A DNA stretch of 64,000 nucleotides from contig JAZBRS010000057.1 in NCBI GenBank assembly GCA_037176725.1, positions 87,999,501-88,063,500 on the forward strand. Direction: 5' to 3'. The DNA is from Posidonia oceanica (lineage: Eukaryota; Streptophyta; Magnoliopsida; Alismatales; Posidoniaceae). The position numbers and the translations under genes were made by a program. How positions within the stretch are numbered: the stretch's first letter is position 1; each line of letters opens with the position of its first letter. This document shows positions 32,545-44,399 of this stretch, piece after piece. Under the pieces are notes generated by a model. It ran no database searches. It had not been told where the DNA came from and worked only from the letters and a program-made list of their open reading frames with translations.

Positions 32545-32612
32545 AGATGGGGTGTCTTGTCACCCCTGAGCCACGGTCTCGTTGTGCTTGACCTCGCTCA
32601 AGGAGGGGCATT
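32545..32612 (+). promoter_or_regulatory. El3 pre-PPT stem and polypurine tract
   Basis: The left arm AGATGGGGTGTC (32545-32556) can pair with GACACTCCAT in the LTR start (32617-32626). The single C-to-T change in the right arm still allows a G-U pair in RNA. The PPT AAGGAGGGGCA (32600-32610) sits in the loop. Confidence 0.8.
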
Positions 32613-35006
32613 TGTAGACACTCCATTTTGACGGACTTTCAGTTGGAGAATCTCAAGTGATCTATTCAAATTGTGGCATAGTGAAACCCGATTTCTCACC
32701 TAAACCTAACCCAAAACTTTGACCTGATATCACTCAAACCTCAAACCCAAATCAACCCAAAACATTCCAAATACCTAGAATCCAACATCACAAGCCTTCA
32801 TAAAGCCCAAAACCCATTGGTGGGTCAAGGACAAGGAAATGGGCCTAGATTACACTGTACATGCCCAGTCCACTGAGTTGCATGCTTGGTCGCCACTCGC
32901 AGGGGCGACTAGACCCTATCGCCACTAGCAAAGTCGACTAGACCTAGTCGCAACTCAAAGCGGTGACTGGGTTTGTCGCCAGCGAGACCGGTGATTTTCT
33001 GCAACTCAGACCACCACATGAATTTCTTCCGACCTGCCACCACCGGTCCCCTCCTCCGCCGCGTGGCCTGCCACCCCGTCCTCTCCCACACTTACTTTCC
33101 ACTACCTCCACGCACTACACACCAACAACCACTTACTTCCTTGCCACCGGTCACCCTCTTCACCGATGGCCTTCCCGCTGTCTCCCAAGCCACTGACCGG
33201 TCGTCCACTTCCTCTGCAACTGATGACTTCTTCGTCGTCCTTCCCTGCCCACACCTGCCAACCACTTACTCGGCTGCAGAACCTAGCACCAAACCCGCTC
33301 TCAGCCACTCTCACTACCACCACCTGCTCCATTGAGCTCTTGGTCGGCAAACAAAACCATGTTGAACCCATCACTGTTGAACCACCACACATACAATTGA
33401 GAATCCCTAGAGAGAATTCGAGCATCCCAGAGTGATTCCCTTCTTCCCTGGTGCGTTCCAGTGAGAATTCAAGCCTTCCCAAGCCTCCCACACCTTGCCA
33501 TCCCACATGAACCCATCGCCGGCCTTCTTCCCCAACTCAGTTCGTCTTCTCCGACAAGCCACAGAGGTGATACACCTCACCCCATTGCCTGTCTGAGGGT
33601 TTGGGAATGTTCCCGGAACTCCTCCCTTCACGGCTGAGTGACTCGACCGCTTCCTTGCGCTCTTGGCCATGCCAACGGTCGATGACGCGCGGCAACACTG
33701 GCCAACGGCCAGCAGGGGCGGGAAAGAGGCACTTGCCTCTTCTCTTAGCCCACGGATGCTTCCCTTACATCCCCCTCATCCTCGCAATGCTTCCTAACCT
33801 ACTCATAGGGTCGCTAGCCGCTCACATGACCGGCCATCGATGAGCTCCGGCAGCGCAAGGAGGAGGAGGTGGGTGGAGCATTCTAAGCCGCCATTTTCCA
33901 CACCGAAGGTGTGGCTAGGTTCGTGGGAACGTCGTCGACGTTCTCCGATTCTCCCTGGCCTTTTCCAGTTCACCTGGAGCGCGTAGTTCGCCGTTGAAGT
34001 TTGTTCATCGGACTACCAAATCAGCCGCCGCTGCAAGTGGCGACTGACCTGCAACTTTGAACTGTCACTGGTCGATCTTTGGGCCGATGCTCCAGGCGAT
34101 CCAGCCCACCATTTTGCTTGATGTTTGTATGTCTATGATCATGGATGAATGCTCTTTAATGTCATATACTTGGTTGCTTCTTTTGTATCACGTGTGGTGC
34201 GAGATTTGGCGCCAAAGTCCGCTGTTTGGACTACCTGATTGCAGAGGTGTCGCCGATTTCACCGGCGACTAACCTACAACTTTGGCAGTCCACTGGCTGG
34301 ACTTTGAGCCGGTGTATCTCGTTACCCAAGCCTCTGTTTTAGGTATTTTTGTTTCCTTGTAATCGTGGTTGATTGCTCTACAGCTTCGCATCTTTAGTTT
34401 TCAATCTTGAATGGCTTTGGGTGTGGGATTTGGTCATGGAGTTTGGTCCTGGACTACTAGTTGAGCCGCCGCTCACACCGGCGACTCGACTATATTTTAA
34501 CAGTCCACTGGCTGAACTTTCGGCCATCGTATCTCGTTACCCATATTTCTCTTTTACAACATAATTGCATAGTTTTAATCTTGGGTATGCCATCTTTAAT
34601 CCTGTATGCTTGGTTTCATGTTTTGCATATTCTACATAGCTCATTTTTTGCAGCAAAGGCTACTGCTTGGGAGCATTGTGCATGGCCTTGTCGCCTGTGA
34701 GCATGGCGACTTGTTCATGCGCCACTCACAGTGGTGACCTGGTCAGTTGTTGCTCTCAACGGCGACCCACGTTGCAGTCCAGGTAGTGGGCTGTGCCGCT
34801 CGTCGCCTTCTCGCCTTGTTTGATCGACTTGCTTTAATGTCGACTTTAATCCTAGAAATGCTATCTTTATTGTTATGTTGCTAATTTTATGTTTCGTGTG
34901 GTTTTTCTTAGTTTTCTCGGTGATGATTGTTACTGTATTGGTAGCAGAATATGTGCTCCATGTCGCCTGTTCTACTGGCGACAACCACTGCCGCCGCTCA
35001 GGCGAG
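32613..35006 (+). repeat. Truncated 3' LTR of El3, a different LTR subfamily
   Basis: It begins TGTAGACACTCCATTTTGACGG after the PPT. It is interrupted at 35006/35007, where El4 sequence in the opposite orientation begins, so its right part is missing. It contains several inverted repeats built on GTCGCC/GGCGAC (32889-32995, 34018-34050, 34240-34275, 34465-34490, 34685-34745, 34962-35005), three of them about 225 bp apart with related spacer text (CAGTCCACTGGCTGGACTTT, TATCTCGTTACCCA). No gene was recognised in its short frames. Confidence 0.7.
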
Positions 35007-38000
35007 GGATGCAAAGAGGGGGCAAAGGGATGCGATGCAACATAATGCGATGCTATGCTATGACTCGTGCCTAGGATGAAGGAAAGGTCGATGCGGGTCA
35101 AGAGAAAGGGCAAGGACTCCTGTTACGCACGGGGAAGGTGTTAGGCACCCCCGATACGTCCGAGAGTCGGTCTTTCTTAGGCAATCTCGCGCGCTAATAC
35201 AGGAAGGTGCTGGCCTAATGCCTAAATGTAATGAATGTCTGCCTGCTATGCATGGGAAATAAACGTGCTATCTATGTGCTCAGCAGCACTGCTAGTGTTC
35301 CAAACTGGGCGAACCCTGGTTCGTGAGAACTCCTAGTCAGTAAGCATCATAGCCCTAATGCAGATGCAGGCGATAAAACAAAACTACAGGGAAAACCAGA
35401 CAATGCAAGCGACATGCAAGGGGCAAACCAAAGCAGGCGTGAAAAATGGTGCGAAAGCATGGAGAACGAGGCAAAAGCGCGGAAAACGATGCAAAGGCGC
35501 AGAAAACGATGTAGGGGCACGGAAAACAATGCAGGGGAGCAAAAAACAATGCAAAGGCATGGAAAACGATGCAAAAGCGAGGTACAAAACTAAAATAGGG
35601 GTCAGGTAGCATGCATGGGGGTAGCAGTACGCATAAGAAACCATAAAACATGGAAAACGGCGAACGAAATCAAGTCGGCGTTTTAAAATCAAATTCAGCC
35701 TACTGCAAGCGTTGGACGCTGGCAACACCGGCGTCCAACGTTGGTCGCTGGCACTGCTGGCGTCCAACACCTACTGGAGGCAAACAGCATGCAACTTTTG
35801 AAAAAGGATGCATTCTAGCTATATGAATGCAATGCAGATGCAGAAATGCAGCAAAATGGGTGCATGACATGCAGGGCAAACATGGCAACAAAACAGAAGC
35901 AGATTCAGAGCAAGGGGCAAGCCAAAATTAGCAATTAAAACAAGCAGGGCGTTGGACGCCCGTGGGCATGGCGTCCAATGTTAGACACCAGAGAGACAGG
36001 CATCCAACACAGGCCAGAGGAAAACAAGACAAATAAGCATACAGATGACAAATAAAATACTGGAGCATGCATTTGGACTACTGTAGACAAGCATAGACTA
36101 AGCATGCAAGCATAGGATACAAAAGAAACCAAGAAACCCACCATCTGCAACATGTGCCAGGCATGGAGCTCAACCAGAGCGTTGGACGTGAGCTGAACCA
36201 GCGTCCAATGTTGGACGCCAGGAACAGCAACGTACAACGCACTGGGAGGCACAAACACACAAGAACTTTCATAAAATTTAGCATATGAACTAAGGAAGTT
36301 GAGGAGTAGATGCTACGAAGGCTAAGCAAGCGTATGAACACAGGAATCATGCAAACATGCATATCAGAGCAACATGCAAACATCTAAAAGCAAAGTAGAA
36401 GAACAGGGACATTAGACGCTGGTGACAGCAGCGTCCAATGTTGGACGCTGAAGTCCCCGACGTCCAACGCCTGCAGAATGCAAACCCACCTGTACATGGG
36501 GGAGCTCGGCTCTAAACCCCATCTAACATACATGCGAGCTACTAATGACATGCCAGATCAAGAAAGAAGCATTCACCAAGCATATAATCCATGAGAAGTA
36601 AGAAAGGAAGAACATGCATAGGAGTAAAGGATAAAAACCCAAGAAATGGATAGCATGCAACTTAAGAGGACATTAGCAAGCCTAAGCATGGTTGCCATAG
36701 GGGCCAGGCATCACTAAGCATACATGGATCATGCATAGATATCAAAAAGAGGAAAGGTGCAAGCATGGCAGCAAAATAGAATTAACAGACATGTTGGACA
36801 CTGGATGAACCAGCATCCAATGTTGGACGCGGCTCACCCAGGCGTCCAACGCAGGCAGACAGCAGATGACTTAAAGCATGCAAAAAAGATTTAAGGCATG
36901 ATCCAAACAAGAAAGTAGGCATGGCATAGCATCTGAGAACACGTAAAGAAGGCATGCAGCTTGGGTTTGCAAAAAAAACAAGCAATAACAAAGCATGGCA
37001 AAGCAAGGGCAAAGCAAGGGCAAAGGCAAACAAAGCAGGGTGTTGGACGCTGGCTACTGCCGCGTCCAACACACTGAAGATCCTCCTGGCCACGAATCGC
37101 GACCAAAATGATCCAAAGCTGGAACCTAAGGATCCTGGAAGCAAGAGGGGGTCGAGACGAACACGCCGGTGTGTTCGAAGCCGGAAATGGTTGGCCAGAT
37201 CAGGCCACCCATCTCCACCACCTCGCTGCCGGAGGCTGAGCCAATTCCGGCCAACCAAGGCGGCGTGCAAGTGTATTAACTAACCTAGCATGTTGCTACA
37301 TGCGTGCACTAGCTAAGGGAAGCGAGAACCTACCTATGCGTGGCCTAGAACGGCGTGTCGAGCTCACGGCCGGCGCTGTGGAAGATGGCGGCAGGGCTGA
37401 CTTCGGCGAGCTTGCTTGGCTTGCTGGGGGCATGGGAGAGGGCGACGACGGTTCGGGAAGGAAGGTGGATACTTGGTCTTTGCTCTGGAGGTGGTGAATT
37501 GGAGAGGGAGTGGTTGTGCTGGTCTCTGTGTGTGTGCAAAAGTGGCTGTTTGGCATGGTTTTGTGTTGGGTGCATGGGTTCTACTGCAAATGGCAGCGGC
37601 TTGCAGAGGAATGGCAAGCGATGGCAGGGCTTTGCAGAGCTTTTGGGTGAGGGGAAGGCACGAGGGTGGCAGGTGGGGGCGTGGGCATGCCAGAGGGTGG
37701 CGCCGGAGATGCTGTGGCAGAGGAATCAACGGTGGATGGCAGTGAGGAGAAGAGAGAGCGGGAAATGGGCTGGGGAAGAAAAGATGGATAGTAAGTGGAG
37801 TAACTCGGCCTTGGAAGGTAGTGGATGGCCTGGAGTGCAAGAGGGGACGGGTAGTAAGTGCGGAGGGGCGGTGGAGTGGACGGGAGGTGAGCCGAAGGAG
37901 GCGGAGTAGCCGCCGCTGCAACCGAGTCGTTGGACGCTAGAGCAGAAGGCATCCAACGTTGGATGCTAGCACAGGGCGCGTCCAACGTTGGATGCTGCCT

Positions 38001-38237
38001 ATTCTAGCATACAACAAACCCAAGATGCAAAAGGCTGAAATGGGCTTGGGCTTGGGCCTAGAAAGGGTTTAAAAATGTGCAAAAAGGCTTGGGTTAAGGC
38101 TTTGGGGTTTAGGTAAGGTTTAGGTTTGGTTTTGGGGTAGAAATGGATTTGCCTAAAAAGGAGTGCCATCCCAGAATCCAAACGAGCCTGTAGGACAAAG
38201 CCAACAACTTCCAGGCTATCAAAATGGGGTGTCTACA
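35007..38237 (-). repeat. El4 3' LTR, missing its final 227 bp
   Basis: It matches 45574-48816. On the minus strand it begins TGTAGACACCCCATTTTG at 38237 after the PPT. It contains seven GTTGGACGC/GCGTCCAAC hairpin modules (near 35710, 35950, 36180, 36410, 36792, 37041, 37928). Relative to the 5' LTR it lacks one 28 bp hairpin at about 37066. The GC-rich part, 37060-37990, has open frames on both strands but nothing recognisable. Confidence 0.9.
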
Positions 38238-38238
38238 G

Positions 38239-38305
38239 ATGCCCCTCTCTGAGCGAGGTCAAGCGTAGCGAGACCGCTGCTCAAGGTAGACAAGACACCC
38301 TATCT
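38239..38305 (-). promoter_or_regulatory. El4 PPT and pairing arm
   Basis: The minus-strand PPT TCAGAGAGGGGCAT (38252 to 38239) precedes the LTR start. The far arm (plus-strand GACACCCTAT, 38294-38303) can pair with the LTR start (plus-strand ATGGGGTGTC, 38225-38234 region) with one mismatch or wobble. Confidence 0.75.
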
Positions 38306-38379
38306 GACACTGGCAGGAGCACAAATTGCTGTTGGCATAAGTCTCTTATCCAGTAGATGCACCAGAAATCATGACTCGA

Positions 38380-39784
38380 TGCCACAATGCAAATGCAGAT
38401 GCGAGATGCTAATGCGATGCAATGCATGCTAATGCAGAAGTTAGTGCAGATGTTATGTTAGTGCAGATGCTAATGCAGAATTGGTGTGCGATTCGAATGC
38501 TGATGCTGAACTAGTATGAACTAGTGCGCGTGCGGGTGCTATGCATGAGGAGATGCTATGCTGATGCATGGTGGGTGCTGGTGCTAATGTTGATGCTGGT
38601 GCTATGGGTGCTTGCTATTCTTGTGAGTGCTAATGCTAATGCTGTGCGTGCTTGTGCCAATGCTGTGCGTGCCGGTGCTGCGAATGCAGCCACCAAATAG
38701 GGAATGCTAGGGCAGTGCAATGTGATGCATGCTGAAGTGAGGGAAAGCAGGAAGTTCTACGATGCAATGCGACAAGTTGGCTGCTTGTCCAAACTTGCGC
38801 AAAAAGCGACTCCGGAAGGACTACCGTACTTGCCGCTCGGGCAGGTTGGCCGCTAGTCCGGGGGAGACTAAAGGGTCCTTGTCCGTTTGGGACAAGTGAA
38901 GCAAGTAGGAGCTCGCGAGGCCGTGAGAAGGAGAAAATGCTTGCCCCCAGCCGAGGCAGCAAATAGGCAGAAGAGGTAGAAGGGGCCATGCAATGCAAAG
39001 GATGTCCTAAACAATGCAAGAAGGTGAATGCAAATGCAGATGAATGCAAACACTAGATTGCTGTGCTAATGCAAATGGTATGCTTATGCTAACGCTTACT
39101 GCACTGTGCTCCTCTGGGGGAAAGCGGGATGGTGCATGCACGTGTAAAAGTGGAAATGCAATGCAATGCTGTCGCCGGCCAATGCAAGTAGGCCAGGCAA
39201 CGGGGGTGCCATTCGCAAAGCTCGGCTGTAGACAAATGGCAATGCAAGCGCATGGAGTACAGCAGAAATTAAATATGCTAAAAGTAAAGCAAGGGATGTG
39301 CATGCAGTGGTGGGTACGAAATGCTCGGGAAAGCAGAATGCAGAAGTTGGTGTAAGGACCACAGAGGAGCGGCAGCACAATAAGGCTGCAATGCATGAGA
39401 TGTTATGTAGTGAAATGCAGGGTAACGCCGGGCACGCGGAACCGAGAAAATGATCCCAAGGCCGTGCACTACTGCGGGTGCCATCCAAAGCCGGCAAGCT
39501 GTGAAAGTCCTACGGGTGCCGAGGATGTTACCTTAAGCAATACGCGAACCAGCAGTCCGGATCCTAAGTACGCAATGTCCATGTAATGATGAGATGCACT
39601 ACTGGGACTGACTCTACAAGGCATACAAAGAAGCTATATGATGCTATGCAATGCGAATGCTGTGAAATGCAGTATACAAATAGTGGAACGCGGGGCACGC
39701 GAAACTGGGAAAACGATCCTAGTTGCGCGATGTCCGCGAGGTGATGAAATGCTAATGCCATGCAACAAAATGCTATTACACTAA
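38380..39784 (-). other. El4 ATGC-rich spacer before the PPT
   Basis: Plus-strand text rich in GATGCTAATGCAGATGC words; the counterpart in sense orientation of the GCATCAGCATT-rich stretches at 22950-23150 (El2) and 32260-32500 (El3). Near 39420 and 39690 there are two related blocks (ACGCCGGGCACGCGGAAC / ACGCGGGGCACGCGAAAC). No credible gene. Confidence 0.55.
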
Positions 39785-40475
39785 GATGAAATGGGTGATA
39801 GGTTAACGGACCTATCGCCGGATAGTTAGGGCTATCAGCCCGTGAGGAGTTAACGGACTCATCACCGGATAGTTGGGGCTATCAGCCCACGAGGAGTTAA
39901 CGGACTCATCACCGGATAGTTAGGGCTATCAGCCCGCGGATGGTGATAGGCTAGCGAGTCTGTCAAGCAAGAGGGGTGATTACAAGTGGGATAGCTTGTA
40001 ACCACGAATGCAACGGGAATACCATACCCGAAGGTGTGGCAGAGGTCTATAGACGCTCCCGTAATAGTTAGGGATGTCAGCCCTAATGCAGATGGAAATG
40101 GGATACTAGGGGATAGCTGAAGTGCCCTTGGCATCAAAATGCAAGGTGGAGACAACACTAACGGGTTTGTCGGCCGAGTAGTTAGGGCTACCAGCCCGAA
40201 TGCAGTGAAATGGATGTAAGGGCTCACCATGCAAAGTGCAATGATGGTGGGGGATGCAATGGAATAATGCAAATGCAGGGTGATAAGTTAACGGACTTAT
40301 CGCCGAATAGTTTGGGATATCAGCCCGAATGCAATGTGGATATACAGGATGACATTTTAACGGGCGTTAGCCGAGCAGTTAGGGCTGCCAGCCCGATGCA
40401 GAGGAATGCAGAGTGATAGGTTAACGGACCCATCGCCAAGCAGTTAGGGTTGCCAGCCCAGATGCAGAAATGATG
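39785..40475 (-). repeat. El4 hairpin array A
   Basis: Irregular units containing GATAGTTAGGGCTATC-type and GATAGGTTAACGGACCTATC-type inverted repeats, with variants using CAGTTAGGGCTG and TAGTTAGGGCTA. Read on the minus strand they match El3 text at 32165-32265 (GGGCTGATACCCCTAACTATC). Confidence 0.82.
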
Positions 40476-41900
40476 CAGAAAGGAAACAGGAATCCATCAT
40501 GATAGGCGTGCAATGGTCTCAATGCGGGCACGCCTCGTGGCGTCACGAGGTGACAAACGAGGTACATGCCGGTCATCACGGACCTGCCCACGCAGTGGGC
40601 GGCAAAATTTGAAAATCACGGGGCCTCTGAGCGAGGCAGGCAAAAATGCTCGTCCTTAGCTCCGATTTTCGAAAACAAGGAGAAGAGAAGATAAAGATAA
40701 CAATATACTACAGTATGCATGTTTTGGTGGCTTTGGACTCAAAGCAACTGTGCCACGAGGGTACTTCTGCAATTCTTGACTCAGGAGATCTCGATCCTCG
40801 AGCGACGCCATGCCGAGTTGTGGTCGATAGCTCTCTTTCTCACTCTTGGTTCGGGATGAGGCCTTGGCTTTGCAGAGTATAACCTTTGGCTGCAAGGTAG
40901 CAGAAGCGTTGCATGCAGCTTCTTAGCCTCTGTCTCAATTCTTCGGGGACCGACTATTGCTTTTGACGCTCACAGAGTAGATCTTTCTTTTCCCCTCATG
41001 AGTGACTGGAGTTACATCTAGCCTGCCAGGGGAGTAAAGTTGTCTGCAGAGGAGATTGAAGCATGCTGCTGCGCTCGGAGGGTGGGGCCAGGTCCTCCTG
41101 ATCATGCATCTCGTGTAGTTGCCAGTGTGGCGCTTGTAGCTGAAAGCTGAGGGGGCTTCGACGCTCTTCCAAGTCACTCCTCTCATGAGCGCCTTCTTTC
41201 TTCAACTTCTTTCTGCATTTTTCTTTTGTGCTCAGCATGCATATCATGTTGTCATTTCTTTTGCTCACATGACCTCTATTCTTTTGGATACGCATGTCTT
41301 CGCCCTCTTGGGGTAGCAGTCCCGAATGAGGCATTGAGAATTCAGCTGATTGGCGTACACCTTCAGCCTCTGCCATGTGTCGACAGCCTCTGGCTATGCT
41401 CTGCTCTACTTTGGTCCTATCCATAATCGGTGGACTCTCTTGATAAAGGTGGATCTTGCTTTGGGGCCTTTGAGCTCCGTGAGACGCTCTGTTTTGCTCT
41501 AGCCTCACTCTGTAGCCACATGCAAGAGATGCCACCGCTCGGGTGAGACCTGCTTGAGACTGTCACTGCTTGACATCCTCTAGGTGCTGCTTGTTTGTCC
41601 AAAGCCGGTTTCTGATTATACAAATGTTTGTAGGTTTTGTATATTTTAGCAAGGGAAAGGACAAACATGCTTTTGGGTTTTGCATTGGTTTTGTATTTTT
41701 ATGATTTTTGTTTAGGAAAACATAAAAGGGAAAACTAGCAGAAAGGCGAAGAAAATATTTTTGCTGTTTTTTTTTTATTTTCTTAATTTTTTTGGCTTTA
41801 TGCTTTACAGGATGCAAGAAATGATATGTACATGCAATAAATGGCAATGCATGATGACAAATATGTGCAAGATGGTGGATATGCATGTAAAGTGATTGAT
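40476..41900 (-). other. El4 DNA between the two hairpin arrays, function unknown
   Basis: About 1.4 kb. A 179-codon minus frame (41535-40996) is Gln/Glu/Lys/Arg-rich with no domain I recognise and no matching frame elsewhere in the window. Codon content does not look convincing, so it is not called as a gene. From 41680 to 41800 the DNA is T-rich on the plus strand. Confidence 0.4.
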
Positions 41901-41904
41901 ATGT

Positions 41905-42165
41905 GCAGGTGATAAGTTGACGGACTTATCACCGAATAGTTAGGGATATCAGCCCGAATGATAAGTTGACGGACTTATCACCGAGCAGTTAGGGCTGCCA
42001 GCCCAGTGATGATAGGTTAACGGACCTATCACCGGATAGTTAGGGGTATCAGCCCAGATGATAAGTTGACAGATTTATCGCCGAGCAGTTAGGGCTACCA
42101 GCCCAGTGATGATAGGTTAACGGACCTATCGCCGAATAGTTAGGGGTATCAGCCCAGTGATGGAT
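41905..42165 (-). repeat. El4 hairpin array B, about 48 bp units
   Basis: Five to six units alternate two hairpins. The first is GATAAG/CTTATC (41911-41930) or GATAGG/CCTATC (42011-42030) around the loop TTRACGGA; the second is built on ATAGTTAGGGATAT or CAGTTAGGGCTG, followed by CAGCCC. Both arms of the first hairpin change together within the one array. Confidence 0.88.
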
Positions 42166-42349
42166 GCATGCAGGAAAAAATGCAAGTTTTTAAGGTTTTT
42201 GTTGTTTTTATGCTTTTTATGATTTTCTGACATGGCAAGAAAACACAAAAACAAAACAAAACAAAAAAAAAAGACAGTGCAGGAAAGAAAAGAGAGGTAA
42301 GAGGGACTTACCTGTCAGCGACCTCGGGAGGGGGTGTTGGGTCTGCCCC

Positions 42350-44290
42350 TACGCTGCTGATGCTGTCGGTGAGATCCACTGTTGGCAGTGCGAGGAGCAC
42401 TGGGGGCTACTGGATGCTAGAGGAAAGGCTAACCTGGATGGTGTTGCGACTGGGCTTGCTGTTGATTTTGCCGTTGCGCTTCCGAGCATCCCCTGGGCAA
42501 ACAGGGAGAGATAGGAAGAGGGGGATTGCACCGATGGGATCGGAAGGACCCACTGGGGCAGAGCTGGATTCAAAGAAGACTGGGGTAAGCCCCCGAGGTT
42601 CCGGCATCCTCGAAGCCCGCGGGCTCAAAAGAGGAAGGGCCAGCTACGCTAGGGTGTGCGAGTGCAGGTTCAGGTGTATGAGCAGCCTCCTGCGGACTGA
42701 CGACGAGGGTCCCGTTGTCAATCAAGTCCTGAACGACATCCCGGAGAGTGAGGCAATTATCCGTCAAATGCCCCATGGCTCGATGGTAATCGCAATGCTT
42801 GCTCGCATCGTACCACCTCGGAAGGGGATTTGGTGGCGGGCGAGTTTCCGGAAGCCTCAGGAGCGACACAACCTGGGGAAAGACGGCGCTTAGCGGCTCA
42901 CCGAGTGGGGTGAAGTCGCTCTTAACGCGGCGGACTCGTCTCTGCCTAGGCTGTTGTCCTTGCTAAGCTGGTGCGACGTGATGCACTGGCTCAACGGTGA
43001 CAGTGTGTGCAGGGGGTGCATAAATAGGTGCGTACACTAGCGGAAAAGGGTCCGGCTGACTTTCTGCAAAGACAGGCACTTCAGGAGGATCAGAACATGC
43101 GGCGGCATGCTACTCGGAGCAGTCAGAAGCGGAGTTGTTGCTGCTGTTGCTGCTACTGCGATTGCTGGTGTTGTTGGCCTGCCTAGCCAATGCAGAAAGT
43201 GTGGGGAAATGCCCACTCTGCAGTGAGCTTTCCACGCGGGTGCCAACCCTAATCAGCGATGCAAAACTAGTGATGTGCTGGATGCAAAGCAGAGTCCCAG
43301 TCGCTGGCAGCGCCCCTTTGACGATCATCTCGATAGAATCCTCCTTGGAGGGTCTATCTCTGACCTGGACGGCTGTGGAGCGCCAGCGACCGACATACTC
43401 CCCGAATGGCTCTTGGGGCCTCTGCGGGATGGCGACGAGATCCTCCCTCTTGGGGATCAAGTCGAGGTTGAAGCATATTTCTCAAGGAAAGCCCGAGAAA
43501 GACTAGTCCAAGTTTGAACCGCAGCCATGTCAAGGGACGTGAACTACCTGAGCACGGGGCCGGTCAAACTCTTCTGGAATAGGCAGATAAGGAGCCTTTC
43601 ATCAGCTTGAAGCTGAGCAAGGTCCCCGCAATATGCCTTCAGATGCGAGATGGGGCAGCCTCTACCATCATATTTATTGAAGTTCGGGATGCGGAACTTC
43701 GAAGGGAGTGCGGCCTCCAGAAAGAGACAAAGGTTGCGAAATTGGTAAGGCTAGCTGTCTTGGCCTTGCACTTGACGAAGTGCTCTCTCTAGATCACCCA
43801 ACCTGGTAAGGAAGGCGTCTGAGGCTACTGCTAGCGATGGTTGTGCAGCAGAGGCAAGGACCACGTATGCTGTGCGGGTTGTGCGAGAGCGCTCCTCCGG
43901 ATCCACCGTCACGCCACCTGGTGTCGTAGTGTGAGGGCCAGCATACCCGTGCGGGGGTGCAAAGTGCGGTGCTATGTATGCAAGAGTTTGAACTTGATGC
44001 AAGGAAGATGGATAGATAACATGCTGTGCAGTGTAAGGTGCAGTGCGGGGGAGCAGCAGCTGTTGCACCGGCACGGTGCCGGGCAACGAGCCTGAGGGGT
44101 GCTGTGCTCTTGCCAATCCAGAAGACTGGCCACCAGAGGAAGGAGTTGCATGCTGTGCATAGTGCTGTGCAGGTGCAGGAGGCTGATAATGCACCCCCAT
44201 CGCCAAAGAGGGAGAGGGCTCGCCGGTATGCTAGGCCATAGCAGATGGCGAGCGAAAGCAAACAGGTCTGCGGCTGAAGGCAGGGACACA
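42350..44290 (-). pseudogene. gag: El4 gag, decayed and N-terminally shortened
   Basis: Three minus-strand blocks in different frames match El1 Gag: 44206-43751 (GGQSSGLARAQ..., PEERS, LERALRQVQGQD), about 43740-43110 (YDGRGCPISHLKAYCGDL, EPFGEYVGRWRSTAVQVRDR), and 42869-42570 (zinc motif C-x2-H-x4-H-x4-C in HCDYHRAMGHLTDNC). Roughly the first 200 residues of the El1 protein have no counterpart, and several frameshifts and stops are present. The protease and everything after it are absent. The element would depend on Gag from relatives. Confidence 0.88.
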
Positions 44291-44399
44291 AGACCGAAGC
44301 CGAGCTACTGTCGGAGGCGACAGACAGCTTAGAGACAGAGAGGGACGCTCAGGAACCTAGCTAAAGGAACCCGCACCTACCTGCAAAACAAATAAACGC

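Larger units (their letters stand above)
29089..32612 (+). mobile_element. El3: second DUF7745-type element, internal region
   Basis: Same plan as El2 but shorter and more decayed: broken DUF7745-like gene (29134-30269), irregular DNA (30270-30880), 71 bp repeats (30885-31440), 29 bp hairpin units (31440-31690), variant hairpins (31690-32270), GCATCA-rich stretch, pre-PPT box and PPT (32600-32610). It begins straight after the LTR end without a primer site. Its right LTR start differs in sequence from its left LTR, so it is probably a recombinant. Confidence 0.7.

Noticed and set aside
37355..37921. Overlapping frames of 100-208 codons in the GC-rich part of both El4 LTRs (also 47874-48500)
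   Set aside because: Open on both strands at once and present only because the two LTRs are copies; Pro/Ser- or Trp/Gly-rich with no domain.
40996..41535. 179-codon minus-strand frame between El4 hairpin arrays, considered as a captured gene
   Set aside because: No recognisable domain, no paralogous frame in the window, and flanking DNA is repeat; left as unknown DNA.
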